Both the position numbers and the translations under genes were made by a program. A stretch of DNA of 64,000 nucleotides. Origin: an uncultured Algibacter sp. Its GTDB lineage: Bacteria; Bacteroidota; Bacteroidia; Flavobacteriales; Flavobacteriaceae. The DNA lies in NCBI RefSeq assembly GCF_947487605.1, contig NZ_CANKXK010000009.1, forward strand, positions 62,001 through 126,000, read 5' to 3'. The notes under the pieces were generated by a model that worked only from the letters and a program-made list of their open reading frames with translations, had not been told where the DNA came from and did no database searches. Below, in pieces: positions 17,719-26,658 of the stretch. Numbering within the stretch: position 1 is the first letter of the stretch; the number at the start of each line of letters is the position of its first letter.

Positions 17719-17756
17719 TTGAAATTTTCAAAATTAATAGTTCAAAAATACTGAAT

Positions 17757-18290
17757 TTATTCTGAGTCTGGATTCGTTTTTTTTATAAAAGCGGCAGATA
17801 TTAATCCAATAATAGTAATAGGAAGCAGGTAATTCATAATTAATCTTTGAAGAAGATTACTGAAAGAATAAAGGTTTTCATTTTTTATTTTGCCAATTGT
17901 ATTAGAAATTTCTTGCTCAGATGTATTCATGCCTTTAAGCATTTCAATAAATTTTTCAATAGTTTTTTCTTTTATTGTTTCAGAGGCTTCAGTATCAATA
18001 ACGTTGAATAATACAAAAGTAACAAGGGTGTTTATCCCTAATCCTATTATTGCTACAATAAAATAAGTTTTAAAAGCTTCTTTAAAATTAATATATCCAT
18101 TAAAGAATTTTTTACAATTAATAATTGAAATTAATCCAAAAATAATTGTTGCTATCATTACTGAAATAATATATAGCGGGTTAACAAATAACTCTAAACT
18201 AAAAGCATACACCAAAATTGTTAATAGGGCAAGGGTAATTCCTAAGTATAAGCCATAATTAATGGCAATAGATTTTAAAGATTTTCTCAT
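17757..18290 (-). CDS. DUF4199 membrane protein
   Basis: A 177-residue protein with four predicted transmembrane segments (about 12-32, 37-57, 73-97 and 148-168) and a charged periplasmic or cytoplasmic loop (about 100-145). The pattern NYGLYLGITLALL...GYINFKEAFKTYFIVAIIG matches DUF4199, a Bacteroidota family of unknown function often found next to GT2 glycosyltransferases, as here (38 bases apart). Confidence 0.85.
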   Translation of the reverse strand: MRKSLKSIAINYGLYLGITLALLTILVYAFSLELFVNPLYIISVMIATIIFGLISIINCKKFFNGYINFKEAFKTYFIVAIIGLGINTLVTFVLFNVIDTEASETIKEKTIEKFIEMLKGMNTSEQEISNTIGKIKNENLYSFSNLLQRLIMNYLLPITIIGLISAAFIKKTNPDSE

Positions 18291-18381
18291 ATTTTTTTGA
18301 TGATATTTTTAGTTGACAATTTAGTATTCAAATATAACAAAAGGGCACAGACAAATGTGCGATAAAAATTATCAAAAAAAA

Positions 18382-18411
18382 TTGTAGATTTATAAAATTT
18401 ACGTAAATTTG
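18382..18411 (+). promoter_or_regulatory. Bacteroidota housekeeping promoter of rpmE2
   Basis: TTG at 18382-18384 and TAAATTTG at 18404-18411 are separated by 19 bases, matching the sigma-ABfr consensus. The ATG of rpmE2 follows 36 bases after the -7 box. Confidence 0.8.
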
Positions 18412-18447
18412 CAGCTCGAAAATTGAAAAGAATAAAAGCGTTTAGCG

Positions 18448-18699
18448 ATGAAAAAAGGTATACACCCAGATAATTATAGATTAGTAGCATTTAAAGATAT
18501 GTCTAATGATGATGTGTTTTTAACTAAATCTACTGCAAACACAAACGAAACTATTGATGTTGATGGTGTTGAATACCCATTAGTGAAAATGGAAATTTCT
18601 AGAACATCACACCCTTATTACACTGGTAAATCTAAGTTAGTAGATACTGCTGGTCGTATTGATAAATTCAAAACAAAATATGCGAAATTTAAAAAATAA
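18448..18699 (+). CDS. rpmE2: 50S ribosomal protein L31 type B
   Basis: An 83-residue ribosomal protein. [27 protein letters not shown] and the C-terminal [31 protein letters not shown] identify L31. There is no cysteine, so this is the zinc-independent type B form, often used under zinc shortage. It is a single-gene unit with its own consensus promoter and terminator. Confidence 0.97.
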   Translation: MKKGIHPDNYRLVAFKDMSNDDVFLTKSTANTNETIDVDGVEYPLVKMEISRTSHPYYTGKSKLVDTAGRIDKFKTKYAKFKK

Positions 18700-18722
18700 G
18701 TTTTGCTTAACAATATAATATG

Positions 18723-18751
18723 AAAGCCTTTCTATTTAGAAAGGCTTTTTT
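18723..18751 (+). terminator. Rho-independent terminator after rpmE2
   Basis: AAAGCCTTTCT (18723-18733), loop ATTT, AGAAAGGCTTT (18738-18748), then a T run. Confidence 0.9.
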
Positions 18752-18821
18752 GTTTTCTGCAATTACGCTACTTTTGAATGAGGAAAAATTGTAACAAGAA
18801 TATTTCAATTCTAATTTTATT

Positions 18822-19997
18822 ATGAACTACATCCTTTTTGATGGTCCATCGCGCAATAATTTATTACCCTTTACTTATACGAGACCAGTAGCAGATATTC
18901 GAGTAGGGATTTTAACTATTCGAGAAAAGTGGGAACGTTTTTTAAAAACCACTACAACTACGGTTACCGAAGATTATTTATCAGATAAGTATCCAATGGT
19001 TGAAATGGAAGTTAACATTATGATTAATGCGTCCTACTTACCCAATTTCAAATTAGTCAACATGGTTATGGGTTTAAAGGAAAATCAAGCTGTTTTTAAA
19101 GGAGAAGATATTATTGCTTTTTATACTAAAGAAGCTCAAGAAGCTATTGATTTTAATACTTTTGAAGCTTTAGAGTTTGAAGAAGATGCTTTTAAAATTG
19201 AAAATACATGGGACATTTTTTCTAAAAATGGTGAGGCAATTCTTGAAGATTTTAATTTATTAACAAAAGGTAGAAAATCAGAGTTCATCCCTTCGAGTAA
19301 TAATATAATAGCTCCTGAAAATATTTTTATTGAAGAAGGAGCTAAATTAGAGTTTGTAACATTAAATGCTAGTAAAGGTCCAATATACATTGGTAAAAAT
19401 GCTGAAATAATGGAAGGAAGCATTATAAGAGGTCCTTTTGCTTTGTGTGAGCATGCTATTGTTAAAATGGCAGCAAAAATTTATGGACCGACTACTGTTG
19501 GACCTTTTAGTAAGGTTGGAGGTGAAATAAATAATTCTGTTTTATTTGGCTATTCTAATAAAGGGCATGATGGCTTTCTAGGAAATTCTGTTTTAGGAGA
19601 ATGGTGTAATCTAGGAGCTGATACCAATAATTCGAATCTCAAAAACAATTATGCAGAAGTACGTTTATGGGATTACCAAACAGAAGGTTTTGCAAAAACT
19701 GGATTGCAATTTTGTGGACTTATTATGGGAGATCATAGTAAATGTGGTATTAATACCATGTTTAATACTGGTACTGTGGTAGGTGTAAGTGCCAATATTT
19801 TTGGCAGTGGGTTTCCTAGAAATTTTGTCCCAAGTTTTAGCTGGGGAGGAAATAGTGGATTTACAACATACCTTACGCGCAAGTCTTTTGAGGTAGTCGA
19901 AATAGTGATGTCTAGACGTAATATAGAGTTTACAGAACAAGATAAAAATATTTTAGAACACGTTTTCGAAGAAACTAAAAAATACCGCAGAGCGTAA
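18822..19997 (+). CDS. GlmU-family putative sugar nucleotidyltransferase
   Basis: A 391-residue protein of the Bacteroidota 'GlmU family'. The N-terminal half begins MNYILFDGPSRNNLLPFTYTRP, which replaces the usual LAAGxGTRM nucleotide loop; the C-terminal half is a left-handed beta-helix with hexapeptide-like turns (GAKLEF, GPIYIGKNAEIMEGSIIRGP, NNSVLFGYSNKGHDGFLG, GADTNNSNLKNNYAEVRLW). The order resembles GlmU uridylyltransferase/acetyltransferase, but the missing N-terminal signature makes substrate and activity uncertain. It is a single gene between rpmE2 and the PD40 protein. Confidence 0.82.
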   Translation: MNYILFDGPSRNNLLPFTYTRPVADIRVGILTIREKWERFLKTTTTTVTEDYLSDKYPMVEMEVNIMINASYLPNFKLVNMVMGLKENQAVFKGEDIIAFYTKEAQEAIDFNTFEALEFEEDAFKIENTWDIFSKNGEAILEDFNLLTKGRKSEFIPSSNNIIAPENIFIEEGAKLEFVTLNASKGPIYIGKNAEIMEGSIIRGPFALCEHAIVKMAAKIYGPTTVGPFSKVGGEINNSVLFGYSNKGHDGFLGNSVLGEWCNLGADTNNSNLKNNYAEVRLWDYQTEGFAKTGLQFCGLIMGDHSKCGINTMFNTGTVVGVSANIFGSGFPRNFVPSFSWGGNSGFTTYLTRKSFEVVEIVMSRRNIEFTEQDKNILEHVFEETKKYRRA

Positions 19998-20019
19998 TTT
20001 ATTTACTCTTAATCTATCA

Positions 20020-20053
20020 TTTGTACAGGGATTAATACAAATTGTTATATTTG
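20020..20053 (+). promoter_or_regulatory. Promoter of the PD40-repeat gene
   Basis: TTTG at 20020-20023 and TATATTTG at 20046-20053, 22 bases apart. The -7 box overlaps a possible upstream TTG start at 20042, so it supports the ATG at 20075 as the true start. Confidence 0.6.
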
Positions 20054-20074
20054 ATTGAATCAAGCCCAAGTCAA

Positions 20075-20986
20075 ATGATTAAGACTATTATCTATATTTT
20101 TTTTCTCTTTGGGGTGCTTTCTTTTGCACAGAGCGAGAAGTATACCGTTACAAATTTAGAAATCAATAATGAAAACCCTCATTTTGGTTTGATGAAACTT
20201 AAGAATGATAAAATTATTTTCACTTCTTACCTTTTAGGTAAAAAGGGAAAGTTAAAATTGGTTTCAGGAAGCCCGATACTTACAATATACGAAGGCACTT
20301 TATCTGAATCTGGCAAAATAACAGATGTTATACCAGTAAAAATTGATGAAAAACAAATTCTTCCTACAATTACAAGTGCTACGATATCACCAGATGGAAG
20401 TAGACTATACTTAACAACCATTTACAATAATAAAAATAAACCAAAGGGGGATTTTAAAACCACAAATTTTCATATCGAAGTAGGTGAATATAATGAAGCT
20501 ATAGGTTGGACTAATTTTAAGGTATTACCATTTTGTAAGCCAAAATATTCGTATGCACATCCAGCTTTAAGTCCAGATGGTAAAACACTTTATTTTACTG
20601 CAAATATTAGAGGAGGTAAAGAAACAACTAAAGGAGGTTCAGATATTTTTAAAGTAACTATTTTAGGTAATAACACTTATAGCGAGCCTAAGAATTTAGG
20701 TAGTAAAGTGAATTCTTATAGTCGTGAAATGTTCCCATTTATAAGTAGCGATAATACATTATATCTTGCTTCTAACAGACCCAATGGATTTGGAGGATTC
20801 GATATTTATAGAAGTACTATGAATGAAGATGGTACATTTAATAAATCTGAAAAATTACCCAAGCCTATTAATAGTAATAAAGACGATTTCTCTCTAATAA
20901 TGGATACAAGTTCTTCTGGTTATTTCTCTTCTAAAAGAACAGGTGGTAAAGGGGATGATGATGTTTACTATTTCAAAAAAATATAG
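20075..20986 (+). CDS. Secreted PD40 (WD40-like beta-propeller) protein
   Basis: A 303-residue protein with a signal peptide (MIKTIIYIFFLFGVLSFAQ) and beta-propeller blades of the PD40/TolB type: SPDGSRLYLTTIYN, LSPDGKTLYFTANIRGG...GGSDIFKV and SSDNTLYLASNRPNGFGGFDIYRS. In Bacteroidota such blades are common in OmpA-like and T9SS-associated envelope proteins, but here no OmpA domain follows. Cell location is periplasmic or surface; the ligand is unknown. The next gene starts two bases after the stop, so the two are probably co-translated. Confidence 0.85.
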   Translation: MIKTIIYIFFLFGVLSFAQSEKYTVTNLEINNENPHFGLMKLKNDKIIFTSYLLGKKGKLKLVSGSPILTIYEGTLSESGKITDVIPVKIDEKQILPTITSATISPDGSRLYLTTIYNNKNKPKGDFKTTNFHIEVGEYNEAIGWTNFKVLPFCKPKYSYAHPALSPDGKTLYFTANIRGGKETTKGGSDIFKVTILGNNTYSEPKNLGSKVNSYSREMFPFISSDNTLYLASNRPNGFGGFDIYRSTMNEDGTFNKSEKLPKPINSNKDDFSLIMDTSSSGYFSSKRTGGKGDDDVYYFKKI

Positions 20987-20988
20987 TT

Positions 20989-21795
20989 ATGGATTTAAAG
21001 GAATTTGGGAATTCGATTAATAAAATTATAAATGAAAGACTTACAAGTCCATTTTATGGAACATTGATTGTTTCATGGCTTATTATTAATTGGAAGATTA
21101 TCTATTTAACCATATTTGTAGATAGTAGCGAGATTAGAGGAACAAAGATCGATTTTATTGTTAGCAATTATTCTGAGAGTTCACGTATTATATGGTATCC
21201 ACTTCTCACAACAATTTTAATAATTACAATTGTACCATTTATTACTTATTTAGCATATTGGGCAAGTTTGATTTTTATTGATTTACGTAGAAAATTGAAA
21301 AATAAAATAGAAAAAAATCAACAGCTGACGGTTGAAGAATCTGCTCAAATTCGATTAGAAATTCAAAATCAAAAAGTCAGACTTATTGAATTGTTAAAGG
21401 ATAAAGATATAGAAATTGAGAGTTTAAAACTTCAAATTGAAGAATTGAGCAAATCTCTAATTGAGCAAAATAAAACGACTAATAAAATTGATAAAAAAAG
21501 TTCTAATACTCAAAATAGCAAGAGTACTTTGGAAATTATTCAAGATCAGAATAAGAAAGAAGAAGAAAAAGTTTTATTCGAAAAATTGTTTAAGGATACT
21601 AAGATTTTCACTGAATTGAAAAGTGTAATACATGGTATTGAAAGTTATGGCAATGCTAATTATTTTGATAGAGCAACTTTGGACACTGTTACAAAGCTAA
21701 AGGCTAATAAAATTATTAAACGAGGAAGTAATGGGAAAGATGAATTTACTGATTTAGGAATTTCTTTTTTAAAATATTTTTATGATCAAGAATAA
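20989..21795 (+). CDS. Unknown two-helix membrane protein with coiled coil
   Basis: A 268-residue protein I cannot place in a named family. Near the N terminus is NERLTSPFYGTLIVSWLIIN, leading into a first transmembrane helix (about 24-43); a second, long hydrophobic segment spans about 66-95. A charged coiled coil follows (about 100-165, rich in K, E and L), then a Ser/Asn/Lys linker and a compact C-terminal domain (about 190-268, ending DEFTDLGISFLKYFYDQE) that looks like a winged-helix-sized unit. It lies two bases after the PD40 gene. From memory, the SPF-x-GT-x(3)-SW-x(3)-NWK pattern recurs in hypothetical proteins of varied bacteria; the function is unknown. Confidence 0.8.
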   Translation: MDLKEFGNSINKIINERLTSPFYGTLIVSWLIINWKIIYLTIFVDSSEIRGTKIDFIVSNYSESSRIIWYPLLTTILIITIVPFITYLAYWASLIFIDLRRKLKNKIEKNQQLTVEESAQIRLEIQNQKVRLIELLKDKDIEIESLKLQIEELSKSLIEQNKTTNKIDKKSSNTQNSKSTLEIIQDQNKKEEEKVLFEKLFKDTKIFTELKSVIHGIESYGNANYFDRATLDTVTKLKANKIIKRGSNGKDEFTDLGISFLKYFYDQE

Positions 21796-21798
21796 TAT

Positions 21799-23409
21799 TT
21801 AATTCTTTTTAACCCTTCTTAAGTCCAATAAATTAATTGGATTAATACCAAGGCCTTCCACATTTTTCTGGGTAAACCGAACCACCTCATCATAAAAAAG
21901 TGGTACCATAATAGCTTTATCCATAGCTAAAGAGTCCATTTTTGAATACAAATGTTTGCGTTTTTCTATATCTGTAATCGTAAATGCTTTATTGTATAAA
22001 CTATCAAATTGTGGGTTTTTATAATGAAAGTAATTAGAACCATTGGGGGCGAAGTTTTTGCTATAAAAAATAGACAGGTAGTTTTCGGCATCTAGGTAAT
22101 CTGCTATCCAAGAACTTCTAAACATATCTACTTTTCCGTTAGACCTAGCAGATCTTAAAGAGGCTTCTGGCATTACATCGACATTAATTCTTAAACCAGT
22201 TTTTTCAAGTTCTCGTTGTATGAATTCACAAAAACTCAAATAGTTACTTGTTGTTACTAAATTAATTTCTGGATTGCTAATACCGCTTTCATTTTTAAAT
22301 TGTTCTACTAATTTTTTTGCCTTTTCGGGTTGATAAGTAAAACCAATATTAGTATCGTAACCAGGGAGGCCAATTGGAATAAAACCACCATTTGCAGGAT
22401 TCCCAATGCCATTTCGTAAATAAATCATCATTTTTTTTCTATCGAAGCCATAATTAATGGCTTTCCTAATTAATTCAGATTGTATTTCGGGTGTTTCAGA
22501 ATCAAGGTAGAAACCTAAATACTCCGTATTTAAATAAGGGCCTCGAATCATGTTAACACTTTCAATGTACATTTCTCGTAGCTGCCCATCTGCGGTTAAT
22601 AACTCGTCTTTATACGAAGCGTCTAAGCCCGATAAATAATCAATATTGCTCTGTGCAAATTGTAAAAATTCACTTTGCTTATCAGGGAGAAATGTAAGTG
22701 CTACCGCTTCTAGATAGGGTAACGAATTTCCTGTTTCATCCTTTTCAAAGTAATTTTGGTTTTTTCTTAATACAAGCTTGATGTTTTCTTCCCATCGTTT
22801 AAACTTAAATGGACCAGTTCCAATAGGTTTGGACCGAAACTTCATGCCATAATGTTCAGCTATTTCTTTAGGAATAACCGAACAATATTTCATTGTTAAT
22901 AAACCAATAAATGCTGGGAAGGGCTGTTTTAAACGAATCTCAAAAATGCTATCGTTAATAGCTTTAAAATCATCTACTTTATTTAATACCCAACTACCTG
23001 GTGCTGCAATTTTTTTATCTCTTAGGCGGTTTAGACTATATTCAAAATCGTTTGCAACGACTATCCGAGTGGAATCTTTACCAAACAAGTCATGTTTATG
23101 AAAATATACATCGTTGCGAAGTGAAAAAGTATATAAAAGGCCATCTTCAGAAATAGTCCAATCTTTAGCTATGCATGGAAGAATATTTAAATCATTATCT
23201 AGCTGAACCAGCCCATTGAATATTTGATTGCAAATATTGTTGTCTTGCAAAGTTCTTGAAAACGCAGGATCTAAAGTGTTTATATTTCCATATTCATTAT
23301 AGCGAAAAATAAGATGATCTTTAGATGCATCATTTTTATTATTACATCCAATAAATAATAAAGATGTAAATAAAATTATTAATAGTTGATATTGTTTTGG
23401 AAACTGCAC
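21799..23409 (-). CDS. Peptide/nickel-type ABC transporter substrate-binding lipoprotein
   Basis: A 536-residue extracellular solute-binding protein, family 5 (OppA/DppA-like). The lipobox FIGC follows a hydrophobic N terminus, so it is membrane-anchored. Family motifs are visible: NTLDPAFSRTLQDNNICNQIFNGLVQLD, CIAKDWTISEDGLLYTFSLRNDVYFH, PIGTGPFKFKRWEENIKLVLRKNQNYF and YSKMDSLAMDKAIMVPLFYDE. No permease or ATPase genes adjoin it, so any transporter partners lie elsewhere. It is convergent with the preceding gene, three bases apart, without an obvious terminator. Confidence 0.9.
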   Translation of the reverse strand: MQFPKQYQLLIILFTSLLFIGCNNKNDASKDHLIFRYNEYGNINTLDPAFSRTLQDNNICNQIFNGLVQLDNDLNILPCIAKDWTISEDGLLYTFSLRNDVYFHKHDLFGKDSTRIVVANDFEYSLNRLRDKKIAAPGSWVLNKVDDFKAINDSIFEIRLKQPFPAFIGLLTMKYCSVIPKEIAEHYGMKFRSKPIGTGPFKFKRWEENIKLVLRKNQNYFEKDETGNSLPYLEAVALTFLPDKQSEFLQFAQSNIDYLSGLDASYKDELLTADGQLREMYIESVNMIRGPYLNTEYLGFYLDSETPEIQSELIRKAINYGFDRKKMMIYLRNGIGNPANGGFIPIGLPGYDTNIGFTYQPEKAKKLVEQFKNESGISNPEINLVTTSNYLSFCEFIQRELEKTGLRINVDVMPEASLRSARSNGKVDMFRSSWIADYLDAENYLSIFYSKNFAPNGSNYFHYKNPQFDSLYNKAFTITDIEKRKHLYSKMDSLAMDKAIMVPLFYDEVVRFTQKNVEGLGINPINLLDLRRVKKN

Positions 23410-23563
23410 GTTTTTAATTAAATAATAAGTAACCCAAAAATATAGATTTTAAACTGTAAACAAAGATTAATTATAATTTAAACTATCGTATGTCATTTTT
23501 AGGGTTTTATTGAGTTTAGCTGTCATATATATAGCTATTATTAACAAAACTCTCAAATTTATA

Positions 23564-24142
23564 ATGAAAAAACTTTACTTTTTAGCATGTTCAATGCTAT
23601 TGTGTGCTATGTCACATGCCCAAATTACTTGTCCTACATCTATTAAAACTTCTGGACAAAGTACGACCTCAACGCCAATTTTAACAGTACCCAATGGTCA
23701 AAATGGTTGTAGCGAATCTTGGCCAGCAACAATTACTGTTAATGGTTCTTTAACTTACGATTATGTTAGTTGTTCTGGTGGAAATTTAAAATATGCCATA
23801 CAATCTGGAACAGCTCCTTCTACTTTCGAAATGACAATAGATTTCGGCTCTGGTGTTGTTTGTGGTTATGATGCTTCTGGAAACTTAAATGTTTTATCTT
23901 CAGAGGAATTTAAAACTATAAAAGCTTCTATTGGGCCTAATCCAGCTAGAGATTTTTTAAAGATTAGTTTAGATAATTCTAATTCTTTAAAAAGCTTAAA
24001 TATATATTCTGTTTCTGGTAGGCTTGTTTATAATTCTGGGAGTAAACTAGAGATTAATATATCTAATTTAAGTCGTGGTCTTTATATTTTGAAACTGGAA
24101 ACCGTACAGGGTAATGTCTCAAGAAAAATAGTTAAGCATTAA
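23564..24142 (+). CDS. Small secreted protein with T9SS type A sorting domain
   Basis: A 192-residue protein: signal peptide ending SHAQ, a Cys/Ser/Thr/Gly-rich central region of about 95 residues (cysteines at CPTS, NGCSESW, VSCSGG and VVCGYD could form disulfides), and a C-terminal T9SS type A domain (IGPNPARDFLKISLDNS, LNIYSVSGRLVY, INISNLSRGLYILKLE, KIVKH). It is exported by the Sec system and then by type IX secretion to the surface. The start is the ATG at 23564; a GTG/TTG-opened extension upstream lacks signal-peptide logic. The central domain has no recognised family. Confidence 0.88.
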   Translation: MKKLYFLACSMLLCAMSHAQITCPTSIKTSGQSTTSTPILTVPNGQNGCSESWPATITVNGSLTYDYVSCSGGNLKYAIQSGTAPSTFEMTIDFGSGVVCGYDASGNLNVLSSEEFKTIKASIGPNPARDFLKISLDNSNSLKSLNIYSVSGRLVYNSGSKLEINISNLSRGLYILKLETVQGNVSRKIVKH

Positions 24143-24164
24143 TATTATTTTATAATAGAATAAG

Positions 24165-24198
24165 AAAGAGCGCCTCAATAAATGAGACGCTCTTTTTT
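24165..24198 (+). terminator. Rho-independent terminator
   Basis: AAAGAGCGCCTCA (24165-24177), loop ATAAA, TGAGACGCTCTTT (24183-24195), then T residues; one internal mismatch. It separates the T9SS cargo gene from mtaB, whose -7 box TAACTTTG follows at 24201-24208. Confidence 0.85.
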
Positions 24199-24226
24199 AT
24201 TAACTTTGCCTGATTAAAATGGAGAA

Positions 24227-25558
24227 ATGAACACCAATAAAAAAGTAGCATTTTACACATTGGGTTGTAAGCTTAATTTTTCGGAAACATCTACTATAGC
24301 AAGAGGTTTTAAAAATGAAGGGTTTGATCGTGTAGATTTTTCTGAAAAGGCAGATATGTATGTAATTAACACGTGCTCTGTTACCGAAAATGCGGATAAA
24401 CGCTTTAAAACCATTGTAAAACAAGCGCAAAAAGCAAATCCTAATGCATTTGTTGCGGCTGTTGGATGTTATGCACAGTTAAAACCAGAAGAGTTGGCAG
24501 ATGTTGATGGAGTTGATTTGGTGCTTGGTGCTACCGAAAAATTTAATATTACCGATTATATAAATGACTTGACTAAAAACGATTTTGGCGAAGTACATTC
24601 TTGCGAAATTGAAGATGCCGACTTTTATGTGGGATCATATTCTATTGGAGACAGAACCCGAGCGTTTTTAAAAGTGCAAGATGGTTGTGATTATAAATGT
24701 ACATATTGTACAATTCCTTTAGCACGTGGTATTTCGCGTAGCGATACCATGGAAAATGTTTTAAATAATGCTAAAGAAATTTCAAGGCAAAATATAAAAG
24801 AAATTGTTCTTACAGGAGTTAATATTGGAGATTATGGTAAGGGTGAATTCGGAAATAAAAAACACGAGCACACTTTTTTAGATTTAGTTACTCAATTAGA
24901 TAAGGTAACTGGGATCGAACGACTAAGAATTTCCTCAATTGAGCCTAATTTACTTAAAAATGAAACTATAGATCTAGTTTCTAAATCCAGAGCTTTTGTA
25001 CCACATTTTCATATCCCCTTGCAATCAGGAAGTAACGAGATTCTTAAAAAAATGAAGCGTCGTTACATGCGTGAATTGTATGTAGATAGAGTTAATAAAA
25101 TAAAAGAAGTGATGCCACATGCTTGTATTGGAGTAGACGTTATTGTTGGTTTTCCAGGAGAAACAGATAAGCACTTTTTAGAAACATATAATTTCTTAAC
25201 TGAGTTAGATATCTCGTACTTGCATGTATTTACTTATTCCGAACGTGATAATACAGAAGCGGTTGAGATGGGTGGAGTAGTCTCTAATAATATGCGTAGC
25301 AAACGTAGTAAAATGTTGCGAGGTTTGTCTATTAAGAAACGTCGAGCATTTTATGAAAGCCAGATTGGAACTGTAAGAACAGTTTTATTTGAAAGCGAAA
25401 ATAAAGAGGGTTATATACACGGGTTTACCGAAAATTATATAAAAGTAAAAACACCTTGGAATCCAGATTTGGTAAATACATTGCATCAAGTAGAACTTGT
25501 TAAGATAGATGACGATGGCTTAGTAAGAATTGAGTTTATTAGTGTGTTTTCAAAATAA
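24227..25558 (+). CDS. mtaB: tRNA t6A37 methylthiotransferase MtaB
   Basis: A 443-residue radical-SAM methylthiotransferase. The N-terminal MTTase domain has three cysteines (GCKLN, NTCSVTE and VGCYAQLKPEE) for the second iron-sulfur cluster. The radical-SAM motif CDYKCTYC follows at about residues 150-157, and a C-terminal TRAM-like domain spans about 375-443. MtaB converts t6A37 to ms2t6A37 in tRNAs reading ANN codons. The MtaB rather than MiaB or RimO assignment rests on the NFSETSTIARGF start and the overall length. It has its own -7 box. Confidence 0.93.
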   Translation: MNTNKKVAFYTLGCKLNFSETSTIARGFKNEGFDRVDFSEKADMYVINTCSVTENADKRFKTIVKQAQKANPNAFVAAVGCYAQLKPEELADVDGVDLVLGATEKFNITDYINDLTKNDFGEVHSCEIEDADFYVGSYSIGDRTRAFLKVQDGCDYKCTYCTIPLARGISRSDTMENVLNNAKEISRQNIKEIVLTGVNIGDYGKGEFGNKKHEHTFLDLVTQLDKVTGIERLRISSIEPNLLKNETIDLVSKSRAFVPHFHIPLQSGSNEILKKMKRRYMRELYVDRVNKIKEVMPHACIGVDVIVGFPGETDKHFLETYNFLTELDISYLHVFTYSERDNTEAVEMGGVVSNNMRSKRSKMLRGLSIKKRRAFYESQIGTVRTVLFESENKEGYIHGFTENYIKVKTPWNPDLVNTLHQVELVKIDDDGLVRIEFISVFSK

Positions 25559-25666
25559 ATTCTTCAATTTTATTGTAAATCAACCCTTATTTTGTCCATT
25601 TAGCTTGTTTTTTATGCTGTTAATGCTAGCATTAATACTTTCGTTATGAAATAATCATGCCCCAAT

Positions 25667-26170
25667 ATGAATAAATTATTTTTTACACTAGTCCTTTCAT
25701 GTCTATTTTTAGTTAGTTGCTCTGGTAACGATATTAACGATGATCCTCTTCTTGGTGTATGGAAATTAACTGAATGGAATATAGCAGATGGTTTCGATAT
25801 TGATAACGATGGTTTTGTAAGTACTAATCTTTTGAACGAAATTAATTGTTCTTACAATGAAACCTTACTTTTCGAACCTAATAATATTGTTTCATTAAAC
25901 ACTACTTTTAATCCTAAGTTAGAAATCGCGCAATTAAATAATAGTACTAATGAGTATAGTTTTAATGTTGAATGCGATACAGAAGGTGTTGTAAGCTTAG
26001 CAACGTTTTATTCTAAAGAAGGGAATTCTGTAATATTTGGTGAAAGTGAAGCAGTGATAAATGGCAACCAAATATCAATAGTTTTTAAAGAAAGTATAGA
26101 AATTTATAATGAAGATTTTACTCAAGTTATAGCTAATAAGGATTTAACAGTGGTTTATACAAAGCAGTAA
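25667..26170 (+). CDS. Lipocalin-like lipoprotein
   Basis: A 167-residue lipoprotein: the lipobox LVSC follows a short hydrophobic N terminus. The mature part begins LLGVWKLTEWNI, the usual first strand of Bacteroidota 'lipocalin family' proteins, and continues with alternating strands; the last, DLTVVYTK, closes the barrel. DIDNDGFVS resembles an EF-hand-type calcium loop. It is exported to the periplasmic face or outer membrane; the ligand is unknown. Confidence 0.75.
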   Translation: MNKLFFTLVLSCLFLVSCSGNDINDDPLLGVWKLTEWNIADGFDIDNDGFVSTNLLNEINCSYNETLLFEPNNIVSLNTTFNPKLEIAQLNNSTNEYSFNVECDTEGVVSLATFYSKEGNSVIFGESEAVINGNQISIVFKESIEIYNEDFTQVIANKDLTVVYTKQ

Positions 26171-26190
26171 TTACTAAGCTTTTGAAAATA

Positions 26191-26223
26191 AAAAATGCGA
26201 AGTTATAACTTCGCATTTTTTAT
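26191..26223. terminator. Bidirectional rho-independent terminator
   Basis: A perfect 30-base palindrome with arms AAAAATGCGAAGTTA and TAACTTCGCATTTTT at 26191-26220, lying between two convergent genes. Confidence 0.9.
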
Positions 26224-26241
26224 TAGTTTTTTCTAAATATT

Positions 26242-26538
26242 TTAGATTCTTACCCCAACAGGTAACATTCGTTTATATTTTCTGTTACTTCTTACAAACT
26301 TTGCAATTTCAGGACTTGTAGGAACTACACTTAAATTACGTTCTTGAATCTGTTCGAAAACAGCCGCTAAAAATTCTTTTCGAAAATCTTCATTATCAAT
26401 AGCATCAGGAATTAAAAGCTTTGTTAAGAATATTTTTCTTTCTTGAAGAGAATATTCAATTTTTGCTAAATGATTATCAATTTTTAATTCAAATTGACGT
26501 AAAAAGTCATTGTCAATTAATTCGGCAACATCAACCAT
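26242..26538 (-). CDS. Small GNAT-like protein (Acetyltransf_CG type)
   Basis: A 98-residue protein. The order LKIDNHLAKIEYSLQERKIFLTK, then EFLAAVFEQIQERNLSVVPTSPEIAKFVRSNRKYKRM follows the minimal GNAT fold of YjdJ-like proteins ('G...A...Y', a helix, then 'vvPxCPxxxxfvxxxxxY'). The acetyl-CoA pyrophosphate loop (GxGxG in YjdJ) is replaced by NEDFRKEF, so catalysis is doubtful. Flavobacterial homologues are often simply labelled N-acetyltransferase. A -7 box TATCTTTG on the minus strand lies at 26614-26607. Confidence 0.7.
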   Translation of the reverse strand: MVDVAELIDNDFLRQFELKIDNHLAKIEYSLQERKIFLTKLLIPDAIDNEDFRKEFLAAVFEQIQERNLSVVPTSPEIAKFVRSNRKYKRMLPVGVRI

Positions 26539-26658
26539 GGTAAGTATTTTATTTAATTTCTAAGGAGTCGTAAAATAGTGGTTACTATTTAGCTATTTTT
26601 GCTGTGCAAAGATAGTTAAAAAAACGAGAATATAAAACTTAAAGTAAGTTAAAAGCTT

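Noticed and set aside
18287-18490. Minus-strand open frame upstream of DUF4199
   Set aside because: It covers the rpmE2 promoter and start in antisense; the promoter match explains the sequence better.
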